This document shows, in pieces, positions 18,841-27,404 of a stretch of 41,907 nt of DNA (position 1 is its first letter; each line of letters starts with the position of its first letter). The notes beneath the pieces are model-generated. The model saw nothing but the letters and a program-made list of their open reading frames with translations, ran no database searches and had not been told where the DNA came from. Made by a program: the position numbers and the translations under genes. The stretch is from Acidobacteriota bacterium (GTDB lineage Bacteria > Acidobacteriota > UBA6911 > JACOSC01), in assembly GCA_016179055.1 (NCBI GenBank), contig JACOSC010000169.1, positions 1 to 41,907 of the forward strand. The letters are read 5' to 3'.

Positions 18841-20268
18841 CTAATGTGGCAGGTTGGACCCTGCGCTGGTGGCTGGGCTCGATTCAAAGGGACGCAGGCG
18901 GTCATTTAGATGTTTGTCGATCCAGTGGGGGTCCCACCATTCTATCGGGTTGATCTGCACGCCGTGCAATATCATCGAAAAGTGCAGGTGATCGCCGCCG
19001 GCCAAGCCTGTAGCGCCGCTGCGACCGATGGCTTGCCCCTTTTTCACCGTGTCGCCGGCTTTGACGCCGAGCGCGCTCATATGACCATAGATGGAACATA
19101 ACCCGCACCCATGATCAATCACCACGGCCTGCCCATAGATCCCCAGGTAATCGGCAAAGATGACCTTCCCATCGTTGGCCGCTTCAATCGCGTAATGCTC
19201 GCGTGCCGCCAAGTCAAAACCAAGATGAACCTGCCGATCGACGGCTTCTCCTTTATAATAATAAGTTCGATGATCGGCAAACGCCGCTTCCACCTGCGAG
19301 TTGCTTAACTGCAAGAAAGGCTCTCGCCATAACCGCTGCGGCGCGGACCGCAAGGACAGTTCCGCCAACTTGCTATTGTTAAAGTGTCGCAATTTGCCGT
19401 TGATCTCAAGATACGAGTTAATTAAACTCTCCTGCTCCTTGATCTCCGGACTATACGAAAGGATTTCGGGAACTTTAGCGGTCAAAAAATTCTCGGTCAA
19501 ATAAAGGGTGTCCTGACGAAACTTCTTGGGGAAGATCTTATAAGAAAACGGCACTTGAATCTCATTACCGGCTTCATCGCGGGCCACGGCCCGTATCGGC
19601 GTCGAATCCGGCGACCCATCATATGAAAAGGCAAAAATGACGAACCGTAGGTTGGGGTCGGCGGCGAGTCGCTCGGCGCAGGGCGGAAATAAATGGTCCC
19701 CAACTCGAATACCGGAAGCTACCGCATCGGGCGATACTCGATACACTAAAACCTCGGACCCGCCCTGGTTAATGTAATGCGGGCCGGTCAGCACCTCCAA
19801 GCGCGGCGGGGTCAGATCAATTGTAAAGGCCTGTTGCCACTTCGCTACGTTGCCTTTCAAGAACTGTCGCCATGACCAATCGGTCGCGGTACCGGTCAAC
19901 GTGGCCTCGCCCTCTTTGAGCCCCTGCCTGCGCGGCTCGAACGTCGCTACCGTGATGGTTTGCTCTTTGGTTTGGCCGCTCATCCAGAACTTCCACAAGG
20001 GTGGGCCATCGCTATACTGCTGCTCAAACAGGGGGATGGTCTTGTCGCCTTGCGATAATGATAGACTCGCCGAACGGAGTCCCATGCCTAGATCGCGCAC
20101 CTTGACCTGAATCGTGTTGCTGCGTCCCAGATACTTGCCGTTTGGCGTCATCACCTGGAACACCGGCGGCTGACCCTCGAATCGTTTGATGAATACGAGG
20201 GCGAATATCAGCAAAAGGAAAAAAGGAATCAGAAATAAAATCAGTAAAGCCGAGCGTCCGTTGGACAT
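18841..20268 (-). CDS. M23 family metallopeptidase (LytM/peptidoglycan endopeptidase) with N-terminal TM
   Basis: 'HLGFDLAAREHYAIEAANDGKVIFADYLGIYGQAVVIDHGCGLCSIYGHMS...GGDHLHFSMILHG'. Confidence 0.94.
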   Translation of the reverse strand: MSNGRSALLILFLIPFFLLLIFALVFIKRFEGQPPVFQVMTPNGKYLGRSNTIQVKVRDLGMGLRSASLSLSQGDKTIPLFEQQYSDGPPLWKFWMSGQTKEQTITVATFEPRRQGLKEGEATLTGTATDWSWRQFLKGNVAKWQQAFTIDLTPPRLEVLTGPHYINQGGSEVLVYRVSPDAVASGIRVGDHLFPPCAERLAADPNLRFVIFAFSYDGSPDSTPIRAVARDEAGNEIQVPFSYKIFPKKFRQDTLYLTENFLTAKVPEILSYSPEIKEQESLINSYLEINGKLRHFNNSKLAELSLRSAPQRLWREPFLQLSNSQVEAAFADHRTYYYKGEAVDRQVHLGFDLAAREHYAIEAANDGKVIFADYLGIYGQAVVIDHGCGLCSIYGHMSALGVKAGDTVKKGQAIGRSGATGLAGGDHLHFSMILHGVQINPIEWWDPHWIDKHLNDRLRPFESSPATSAGSNLPH

Positions 20269-20278
20269 TTAGTTGCAA

Positions 20279-20311
20279 ACTCCTCCCTTGAAAAAACCTG
20301 GGAGCGCCCAA
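20279..20311. repeat. Leader-associated repeat, copy 3 (degenerate)
   Basis: ACTCCTCCCTTGAAAAAACCTGGGAGCGCCCAAGG, matching the 5' parts of copies 1 and 2. Confidence 0.6.
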
Positions 20312-20346
20312 GGGGCATGAACGACTCCCTTGAAAATAACTCAGCC

Positions 20347-20423
20347 AAACAGAACCGGGAGCGGTAGCGACCGGGTGCGCCGCGGCCGCGGCCACCCGCC
20401 CACAACCGCAGGCGGTTCTGTTT
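20347..20423. repeat. Long inverted repeat between the DUF885 and M23 genes
   Basis: AAACAGAACCG (20347-20357) pairs perfectly with CGGTTCTGTTT (20413-20423). GC-rich interior. Confidence 0.6.
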
Positions 20424-20434
20424 CATTCCTGGCG

Positions 20435-22264
20435 CTACCGCGGCACCCCCAAGATCGAATAGAATTCGCGAACCGGTATGGCCCCTTCCGAAAGGAGGGC
20501 GCTGTGATAGTTTGCCAAATTAAACGATGCCCCTTGATGGGCCTGCGCGCGCTTGCGTAACTCACGCCATTCGGTCCAACCCAAAAAGTAATAGCACAAC
20601 TGCGTGGAGGACAACTTGGCACGCTGCAATTTACCGACCGCTTCGGCATGCTCCTGAAAGGTGGTCTTCTCCATCAGATCCATGGCGGCGGCGTCGGTCA
20701 TGTTCATGCGGTGCATACGTATATCGAGAATCGCGTTGGCCAAGCCACGCAACTCCTCCTTGAGAAAAGTCAGCATCAGCCGAGGATCATGATTCAAAAA
20801 TCCTTCCAGGACCATGACCTCTTCCATATATTGCGCCCAACCCTCGACGTAGGGCCCGTTGCCAAATAATCCGCGCAAAAGCCGGCGCACCTCCGGCTTG
20901 ACACGGTTGGCATATTCGGCTTGCGTGTAGTGGCCGGGCACGGCCTCGTGCATGGTCAGCAGTTTAAACTTGTACACGTTGTACTCGCGCAATTTTGACG
21001 ATACTTGTTCCGGCGTCCACTCCGGCGGGACGGGCGTCACCCAGTAAAAAGCGCCAAGCGCCGGCTCCAGAAGCGGCGCCGGTTGGAAGCCGGCCACGCC
21101 GTAAACCCCCCGCATAAAGACCGGCGTGGGAATGATCTGCAAATTTTTCTGTCCCGTCAACGGCAGAATATTTTTCTCTCGGGTGAAGCGCACGCATTCA
21201 TCGAGGTCAAGCTGCGCCTGCGGCATCAACCGCTCCGGCGTTGTGTGATCCTGGGCGACGAGATTCAGGGCTTCCCGAATTAGAGCGGCCTTCTCACGCT
21301 GTGCGTTCCCGCTATGCGAGGCCGTGCGCTCCGCCTCCGGCTTTGAAAGTATTTGTCGGGCCAACGCCGTCATCTGGTTATAAATTTCTGGGATGCGCGC
21401 TTCGCAAATTCTGAGGAATTTCTCGGGCGTCATGTCGGTTTGCAATGTGTACTTGAACTTGAGATCGTACAACTCGGCCCCGAGTTGCCAGGATCGGCTG
21501 CCTCGCTTCGGCAAATCTTCGCGCAAAAACCGGGAGAGGTCCTCCAGGGCGGCCAGCGCTTTGGGCGCCGCGGCCTGGTAACGCTTCCGAGACTCCGGCC
21601 ATGCCTCCACCGTCTTGGCAATATCATTCTTGATCATGTCCGCATTGCCTTGATTCTCTTCAAGCGCCACTTTCGTATAAACCGGATCCGTGGTCTGCAA
21701 GTTCTCCTTGGCTTGTTGAACCGCTATGGGAATTTTCTCCAGCCGCTCCAGAATGTGATCCATGCGCGCACGCGGCGGCGCGTATTCCAGCATCAACGGA
21801 CCAAACAGCGCGTTGCCGATCATCTCGACGTATACCGTAGGGTTGTGCTTGTAACTTTGTAGGCGCTCGAGGTCGAGCCGAGTTGCCTCGCAGGCGTCCA
21901 TCATCAGTCGGTAATCGACCATTTGCGCGCGGCTCAACGTAGACTGGTTCCACTCGAGCAAGCGTTTCTGGAAAGCGGAATAAAATTTGATTTGCTTTTC
22001 TATGGCCGCGGCGCTGTAATTATCGAGCTCCCTGTCAAACTCCCTCATATGGCCGTCCATTCGTCGCCGGTGCAAGCCCTGAGCCGTGGCCGTCACCGGC
22101 GAAAAGGCCAAGATTTGATAAATGAACTCTTCGGTTAGCGATAAGAATTTTGAATCATCGTTGGACATAGGCTGAAGTTCCATCATGGATAATAACGCTA
22201 TAGCGACCAGAGTCAATCCCTGACGCCATCGCATAATGCTCTGCATAATCAAATCCTTTCTCAT
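20435..22264 (-). CDS. DUF885 family protein (putative secreted metallopeptidase-like)
   Basis: 'LLTMHEAVPGHYTQAEYANRVKPEVRRLLRGLFGNGPYVEGWAQYMEEVM'. Signal-like N-terminus. The start may be the internal ATG at 22246 (AAAGGA upstream). Confidence 0.9.
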   Translation of the reverse strand: MRKDLIMQSIMRWRQGLTLVAIALLSMMELQPMSNDDSKFLSLTEEFIYQILAFSPVTATAQGLHRRRMDGHMREFDRELDNYSAAAIEKQIKFYSAFQKRLLEWNQSTLSRAQMVDYRLMMDACEATRLDLERLQSYKHNPTVYVEMIGNALFGPLMLEYAPPRARMDHILERLEKIPIAVQQAKENLQTTDPVYTKVALEENQGNADMIKNDIAKTVEAWPESRKRYQAAAPKALAALEDLSRFLREDLPKRGSRSWQLGAELYDLKFKYTLQTDMTPEKFLRICEARIPEIYNQMTALARQILSKPEAERTASHSGNAQREKAALIREALNLVAQDHTTPERLMPQAQLDLDECVRFTREKNILPLTGQKNLQIIPTPVFMRGVYGVAGFQPAPLLEPALGAFYWVTPVPPEWTPEQVSSKLREYNVYKFKLLTMHEAVPGHYTQAEYANRVKPEVRRLLRGLFGNGPYVEGWAQYMEEVMVLEGFLNHDPRLMLTFLKEELRGLANAILDIRMHRMNMTDAAAMDLMEKTTFQEHAEAVGKLQRAKLSSTQLCYYFLGWTEWRELRKRAQAHQGASFNLANYHSALLSEGAIPVREFYSILGVPR

Positions 22265-22516
22265 GAAATTGCAAAACCCGTATTGCGGCCGACAAAATCA
22301 AGCTTTTTATCAAGCGCTCCAGCAAGGATATACCCGCACCGTTTTTTCTGAGCTTGAATGACTAAGTGCAAAAGCATACCATGACGACTCGGCCAAGCCA
22401 AGTATCGAGAGATCCGAAGAAGGATTTCTCAATAGCCGAACGCTAAGTAGCTTTCATTGGGTTCGGGTGATTCGCTTGTTTGGGTCTCGTGCGCATGGTA
22501 ATATAAGCGATTAATT

Positions 22517-23575
22517 ATGCTTATGGAAGAAAAAACAAACCTGCTTGGGCTAAGTCTGACAGAGTTGGAAACGGCCGTGATCGGTTTGGGCGAAAGACCT
22601 TTTCGTGCGCGTCAGATTTACCGTTCGATCTATCGACGACGACAATTTGAGATCGGCGAGATGACGGATTTAGCCAAGGATTTTAAGCAGCGCTTGACCT
22701 CGCAATTCACCGTGGCGCCGCCGCAGGTGGCACGCGTTTTTCAGTCCCACGATGGCACTCGCCGTTATTTGTTGACGCTGACGGATGGCCAAGCCATCGA
22801 ATCTGTATACATTCCGGAGGCGCGCCGGCGTACGATATGCATTTCGACGCAGGTCGGATGCGCCATGGGCTGCACGTTTTGCGTAACGGCGACGATGGGA
22901 TTGGTTCGCCATTTACAGGCGGGTGAAATAGTCGGTCAGGTTCTAATGATCCTTAATGATGTGGGAGAAACGCGTGACGGCTCGACCCGTTTAAACGTAG
23001 TGCTCATGGGGATGGGCGAACCACTCCACAATTATGATCAAACCGTCAAAGCGTTGGCCTTGATGGCGGATGTGCGCGGCATGAATATTTCCCCTAAGCG
23101 AATCACCCTGTCCACGTCGGGAGTCGTGCCGGCCTTAAAGAAACTGGCGGAAGAGCCGGTAGTGCCCAACTTGGCCATCTCGCTTAACGCGTCCAGCAAT
23201 GCGCAACGCGCCGCGCTGATGCCGATTAATCATCGCTGGAACTTGCAGGAACTCTTGCAGACTTGTCGTGATTTCCCCTTGCCTCCCGGCCGGCGGATCA
23301 CTTTCGAGTACGTCCTGATCGCCGGAGTTAATGACACGATAGCCGATGCTCATCGACTGACCAAGTTGCTAGGCGGACAACGAGTGAAAGTTAATTTAAT
23401 TCCACTCAATTGGGATCCGCGGCTGAACGGCGTGGCCACGCCGGCCGGCGATCGTATTTTGGCTTTTCAGCGGGTGCTGGCCGATCATCATCTCACGGCC
23501 ATGATACGGCGGCCGCGCGGTTTGGACATATCGGCGGCGTGCGGGCAATTAGTTGCTCGTCAGCAGGAGCATTAA
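22517..23575 (+). CDS. rlmN: 23S rRNA (adenine(2503)-C2)-methyltransferase, radical SAM
   Basis: 'RRTICISTQVGCAMGCTFCVTATMG', 'GMGEPLHNYDQTVKAL', 'ISLNASSNAQRAALMPINHRW', 'SAACGQL'. Confidence 0.97.
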   Translation: MLMEEKTNLLGLSLTELETAVIGLGERPFRARQIYRSIYRRRQFEIGEMTDLAKDFKQRLTSQFTVAPPQVARVFQSHDGTRRYLLTLTDGQAIESVYIPEARRRTICISTQVGCAMGCTFCVTATMGLVRHLQAGEIVGQVLMILNDVGETRDGSTRLNVVLMGMGEPLHNYDQTVKALALMADVRGMNISPKRITLSTSGVVPALKKLAEEPVVPNLAISLNASSNAQRAALMPINHRWNLQELLQTCRDFPLPPGRRITFEYVLIAGVNDTIADAHRLTKLLGGQRVKVNLIPLNWDPRLNGVATPAGDRILAFQRVLADHHLTAMIRRPRGLDISAACGQLVARQQEH

Positions 23576-23626
23576 TCAAGCCGGACGCACGCAGGCTCCG
23601 CCATAATGGCACGCCGATGACGACGC

Positions 23627-24547
23627 GTGCGTTTGATCAATACGCTCACTACGGGCCGTATGGCGGGATACGCGCTACGGGTGGTGATCTTTTTAAGACT
23701 GATATTTGGATACAACTTCACCATCGTCGAGGAGCAATTTTTCGTGGGACAAAAATCTGTTCGAAAGTCTGCCATAGAAGCGGCGCGCGCCGGAGGCGTC
23801 GTCTTGATGAAATATTTCGGAACCGGCGTTAAGGTGCATCGTAAAGGCGCCATAAACCTAGTCACCGAGGCCGACCTGCGATCCGAGAAACGGGTGACCG
23901 ATATCTTGCGGAACTATTACCCGGAGCATCAAATTCTCTCCGAAGAGACCACCTATCCGTCCAGCGCTTCGCCCTACAAATGGATTATCGACCCATTAGA
24001 TGGGACCACGAATTACGCGCATAATTACCCGTGCTTCTCCGTTTCGATTGGCTTTGAAAAAGCTGGAAAGCTTGAGCTGGGCGTTGTCTATAATCCGATT
24101 CTGGATGAGCTGTTCGTCGCCGAGCGGCATAACGGCGCTACACTCAATGGCCGGCGCATTCACGTATCTGCTGCGGCGCGACTGGCGGACAGCTTCCTCG
24201 CCACCGGTTTTCCGTATGATATACGGACCAACCCCAACAACAATCTCGATCATTTTGTCAACTTGGCCTTGCGGGCGCGGGCCGTTCGCCGGAACGGTTC
24301 CGCCGCCATCGATCTCTGCTATGTGGCGGCCGGTCGTTTTGACGGTTTTTGGGAATTGCGACTTTCCCCATGGGATATGGCCGCCGGAGCCCTCATATTG
24401 CAGGAAGCCGGCGGGAAGATTACCGATTTTCAAGGCAATCCTCTGAATATTTATCAGGAGCAAGTCGTAGCCTCGAATCGCAAGATCCACAACACGCTTT
24501 TGAATGTTCTTCAATTAGGTCGACAGCGAAGGATACGCAGTGGCTAA
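23627..24547 (+). CDS. Inositol monophosphatase family protein
   Basis: 'NLVTEADLRSEKRV', 'LSEETTYP...KWIIDPLDGTTNYAHNYPCFSVSIGF', 'LSPWDMAAGALILQEAGGKITDF'. The real start may be internal (e.g. GTG near 23744). Confidence 0.93.
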   Translation: MRLINTLTTGRMAGYALRVVIFLRLIFGYNFTIVEEQFFVGQKSVRKSAIEAARAGGVVLMKYFGTGVKVHRKGAINLVTEADLRSEKRVTDILRNYYPEHQILSEETTYPSSASPYKWIIDPLDGTTNYAHNYPCFSVSIGFEKAGKLELGVVYNPILDELFVAERHNGATLNGRRIHVSAAARLADSFLATGFPYDIRTNPNNNLDHFVNLALRARAVRRNGSAAIDLCYVAAGRFDGFWELRLSPWDMAAGALILQEAGGKITDFQGNPLNIYQEQVVASNRKIHNTLLNVLQLGRQRRIRSG

Positions 24548-24732
24548 AGTCATCCTGGCTTTCCCTTTTTTCACGGTTCAATCTGCGCAGTAAGGGTACT
24601 GTGCTGCGGAATGGGCGAGCGGAGGCGCCGGGAATCCAATCGGCGTCTCCCTGCTCAAAGCGGGTTTATAAACAACGCTTCCGGTACGAACGTGGCGGGG
24701 GCGTCAGAAACCCCAGCCCGGCTACGCATGAA

Positions 24733-24761
24733 TTGTTCTGGCTCGGCCAACGTGGTATAAT
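24733..24761 (+). promoter_or_regulatory. Candidate sigma70 promoter for bactofilin
   Basis: TTGTTC (24733-24738), 17-nt spacer, TATAAT (24756-24761). Confidence 0.5.
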
Positions 24762-24853
24762 GGGCTCGCAGATATCGTATTGTCAGGCCAAAATCCAGTG
24801 GGTCATACAGGCGAAATGGACCAACTTTTTTCTTGAATAAGGAGTGACTTATT

Positions 24854-25441
24854 ATGTGGGAAAAGAAAGACGCTAAAGCCAAAGTGCCGGATGTGAAACC
24901 TGCGGATAGTCGCGCGGCCGCTCCCGCAACCCCCAACTCTACGGCGGTTCCGCCCCCTGCGCCGTCCACCGTAGGTTATACCACTCCCCCTATGCCGGCC
25001 GCGTCGAAGCCCGGCAAGGACATCGGGCCGCTTCCTGCGGTTGGAAAGGAGGAAACGGTTAAAATCGGCCGCTCCATTATTCTTAAGGGAGAGGTTTCCG
25101 GGGCGCAGGATCTCATCATCGAAGGAACCGTGGAAGGGAAGGTTGATTTGCGTTCCAACCAAGTAACGATAGGACAAAACGGCCGCATCAACGGTGAGAT
25201 TATGGCGCGTCATTTAGTCATCTATGGGAAGATCACCGGAAACTGCTTTGCGGAGGAACGTTTGGAGATTCGAGCCAGTGGCTCCTTGCGCGGCGATATC
25301 ATCGCGCCAAGGCTAATCATCGAAGACGGCGCTTTTTTTAAGGGCAGTATTGAAATGGAGTCTAGAAAAGAAGGGTTGGCCAAGGACGTCGAGCGGCACG
25401 CAACGGTGACTTATGAAACGGTTGGCGAGGGCAAACGGTGA
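24854..25441 (+). CDS. Bactofilin family (polymer-forming) protein
   Basis: Hexapeptide-like beta-helix: 'SIILKGEVSGAQDLIIEGTVEGKVDLRSNQVTIGQNGRINGEIMARHLVIYGKITGNCFAEERLEIRASGSLRGDIIAPRLIIEDGAFFKGSIEM'. Confidence 0.93.
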   Translation: MWEKKDAKAKVPDVKPADSRAAAPATPNSTAVPPPAPSTVGYTTPPMPAASKPGKDIGPLPAVGKEETVKIGRSIILKGEVSGAQDLIIEGTVEGKVDLRSNQVTIGQNGRINGEIMARHLVIYGKITGNCFAEERLEIRASGSLRGDIIAPRLIIEDGAFFKGSIEMESRKEGLAKDVERHATVTYETVGEGKR

Positions 25442-25567
25442 ACGAAGCATGAATGATCCTCGGAGTCCCTAGCTGTGCGTCAATGTGGGATTTTTTATCT
25501 ACGGACCCGGTTCTACGCGATGACGGCACGGGCATAAGTTTTTAAGAACTCGGTTTGCAGCCTCAGT

Positions 25568-26176
25568 ATGTCAAATCCTCATCCACAAATCGAGCCATGG
25601 CTTGAACGCGGGCAAAGCTACACTACGATGGCGACCCAGGTCTTTGTGGAGGAGTTACGCGCCGATGGTCGACCGCGTGTACTGGATTTGGGTTGTTTGT
25701 GCGATACGAACATTCACTTTCTCACCGAGTTGGGGTGCCACGTTTTTGTTGATGATGTTCTGCAACTAAATACGCAGATCCCCAAAGGGTCCCATGCGAC
25801 CGCGGCGAAGGACGTTTCTCAGTTCATATCCGAGCATGACTACTCGCCAAATTTCTTCGACGGCATTCTCTGTTGGAACCTCTATGATCACTTGGAGGTC
25901 GAAGCCGCCCAACGGCTAAGCCATATTATCTGGTCCCTGCTGAGAATCACGGGCTGCGCGCTGGCTCTCCTTCGCCCCGAAGGATCCACGGCGTCCAACG
26001 TGCTTCGCTATCGTATTTTGAATCGCGGCGAGCTCCTCTATGAAACACTGCCGTTGCCGCCGCTCCAAGGAAAAGCTTACCAAAGCCGCGATATCGCCGG
26101 TCTGGTAGCGCCGCTTGCCCTTAGTAATTCTTATCGACTCAAGAACGGTTGGCGAGAAGTCATCTTGCGCAAGTGA
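25568..26176 (+). CDS. Class I SAM-dependent methyltransferase-like protein
   Basis: 'RVLDLGCLCDTNIHFLTELGCHVFVDDVL', 'FFDGILCWNLYDHLEVEAAQRLSHIIWSLLRITGCALALLRPEG'. Confidence 0.65.
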   Translation: MSNPHPQIEPWLERGQSYTTMATQVFVEELRADGRPRVLDLGCLCDTNIHFLTELGCHVFVDDVLQLNTQIPKGSHATAAKDVSQFISEHDYSPNFFDGILCWNLYDHLEVEAAQRLSHIIWSLLRITGCALALLRPEGSTASNVLRYRILNRGELLYETLPLPPLQGKAYQSRDIAGLVAPLALSNSYRLKNGWREVILRK

Positions 26177-26303
26177 TCTGGCCCGAATTTTTTGCGCGAT
26201 TAGACTTTCTACAACGGCATGCCTGTGTCATACGCAGCGTTTGTCGGTTGTAGCCGCACACTAAATCGCTTTTATTACAAAAAGGAAGGGGGATATATCA
26301 ATA

Positions 26304-27293
26304 GTGAAGAGGGACAAAAATTATCCAAGTGGTCCGTGTGCCGCTAAACGGCGGCGTGATGTAAGACCCATGCCTTTCGTCCAACGGATAGACGCTGGTT
26401 TGGTCTCTCGACGGGTTGCGGTGAGTTTACTTATCGTTGCCATACTAGTCCTGGCCCGTCGAACGGGGCAAGGGGCCGCTATGTCTTCGGGGGTTGATCT
26501 GGAACGCGGGAAAAAGATTTACCGCCAGACCTGCCTCGAGTGCCATGGACCGGCCGGCCGCGGCGATGGACCGAAAGCCAAGAAGCTGGGTTTCCGCCCG
26601 AGGGACTTCAAGCTGGGGGCCTTCAAGTGTCGCTGCACTCCGAGCGGCCAATTGCCTACCGACGACGATCTGTTGCGAGTAGTCACCCGCGGTATGCCAG
26701 GGACACCGATGCCATCCCATGAGAAGACATTGTCGCTCGAAGATCGGCACGCGGTAATCCTGTATATCAAATCGCTCAGCCCTGGCTTCGCCGCGGGATC
26801 GGCGCTTCCGTGTATATCGATTCCCGATCCCCTCCCGGTCACTCCGGAATTGGTGGCCGAGGGAAAGCAGATCTACCGGATAATGAGTTGCTGGAAATGC
26901 CACGGCGTGGCAGGACGCGGTGACGGGCCTGCGTCGAAGGGTCTCAAGGATGATTGGGGCAATCCGATCAATGCGTACAACTTCACACTGAAAGGGAAAC
27001 TCAAATGCGGCGGGGATGCGCGCGATTTTTATCGCACCCTTCATACGGGGATGACCGGATCGCCGATGCCTTCATTCGATGCCGCATTCCCCTTTGCCCG
27101 TGATAGCGTGACCAACTTCACGGCTTTTCAAGGCGCCTTCACGGCCGCGGAGGTGCAGGACCTCAAAGGCTATTTGCAGCGTCAGCCGGACAAGGCGGCG
27201 CTGAGCTATCTGTCTCCGAAGGCCAGCCAGCAACTCGTCGAAAAGCGCACGTGGGCCCTCATATACTATTTGCGCTCGTTGCTTCTGCCATGA
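26304..27293 (+). CDS. Di-heme cytochrome c with duplicated class I-like domains
   Basis: Two heme motifs, 'CLECHGPAGRGDGP' and 'CWKCHGVAGRGDGP', with downstream Met ligands 'GMPGTPMPS' and 'GMTGSPMPS'. Confidence 0.92.
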   Translation: MKRDKNYPSGPCAAKRRRDVRPMPFVQRIDAGLVSRRVAVSLLIVAILVLARRTGQGAAMSSGVDLERGKKIYRQTCLECHGPAGRGDGPKAKKLGFRPRDFKLGAFKCRCTPSGQLPTDDDLLRVVTRGMPGTPMPSHEKTLSLEDRHAVILYIKSLSPGFAAGSALPCISIPDPLPVTPELVAEGKQIYRIMSCWKCHGVAGRGDGPASKGLKDDWGNPINAYNFTLKGKLKCGGDARDFYRTLHTGMTGSPMPSFDAAFPFARDSVTNFTAFQGAFTAAEVQDLKGYLQRQPDKAALSYLSPKASQQLVEKRTWALIYYLRSLLLP

Positions 27294-27404
27294 TGGTGAT
27301 CAAATCGACTGGCCGCTGTTCCCTCAAGCGCCGCGAGAGTTCGTTTTCAGCGGATCACGTTCGTAAGGTTTCGGTGACTCCGTATTTCTTCAAAATAGCC
27401 GGGG

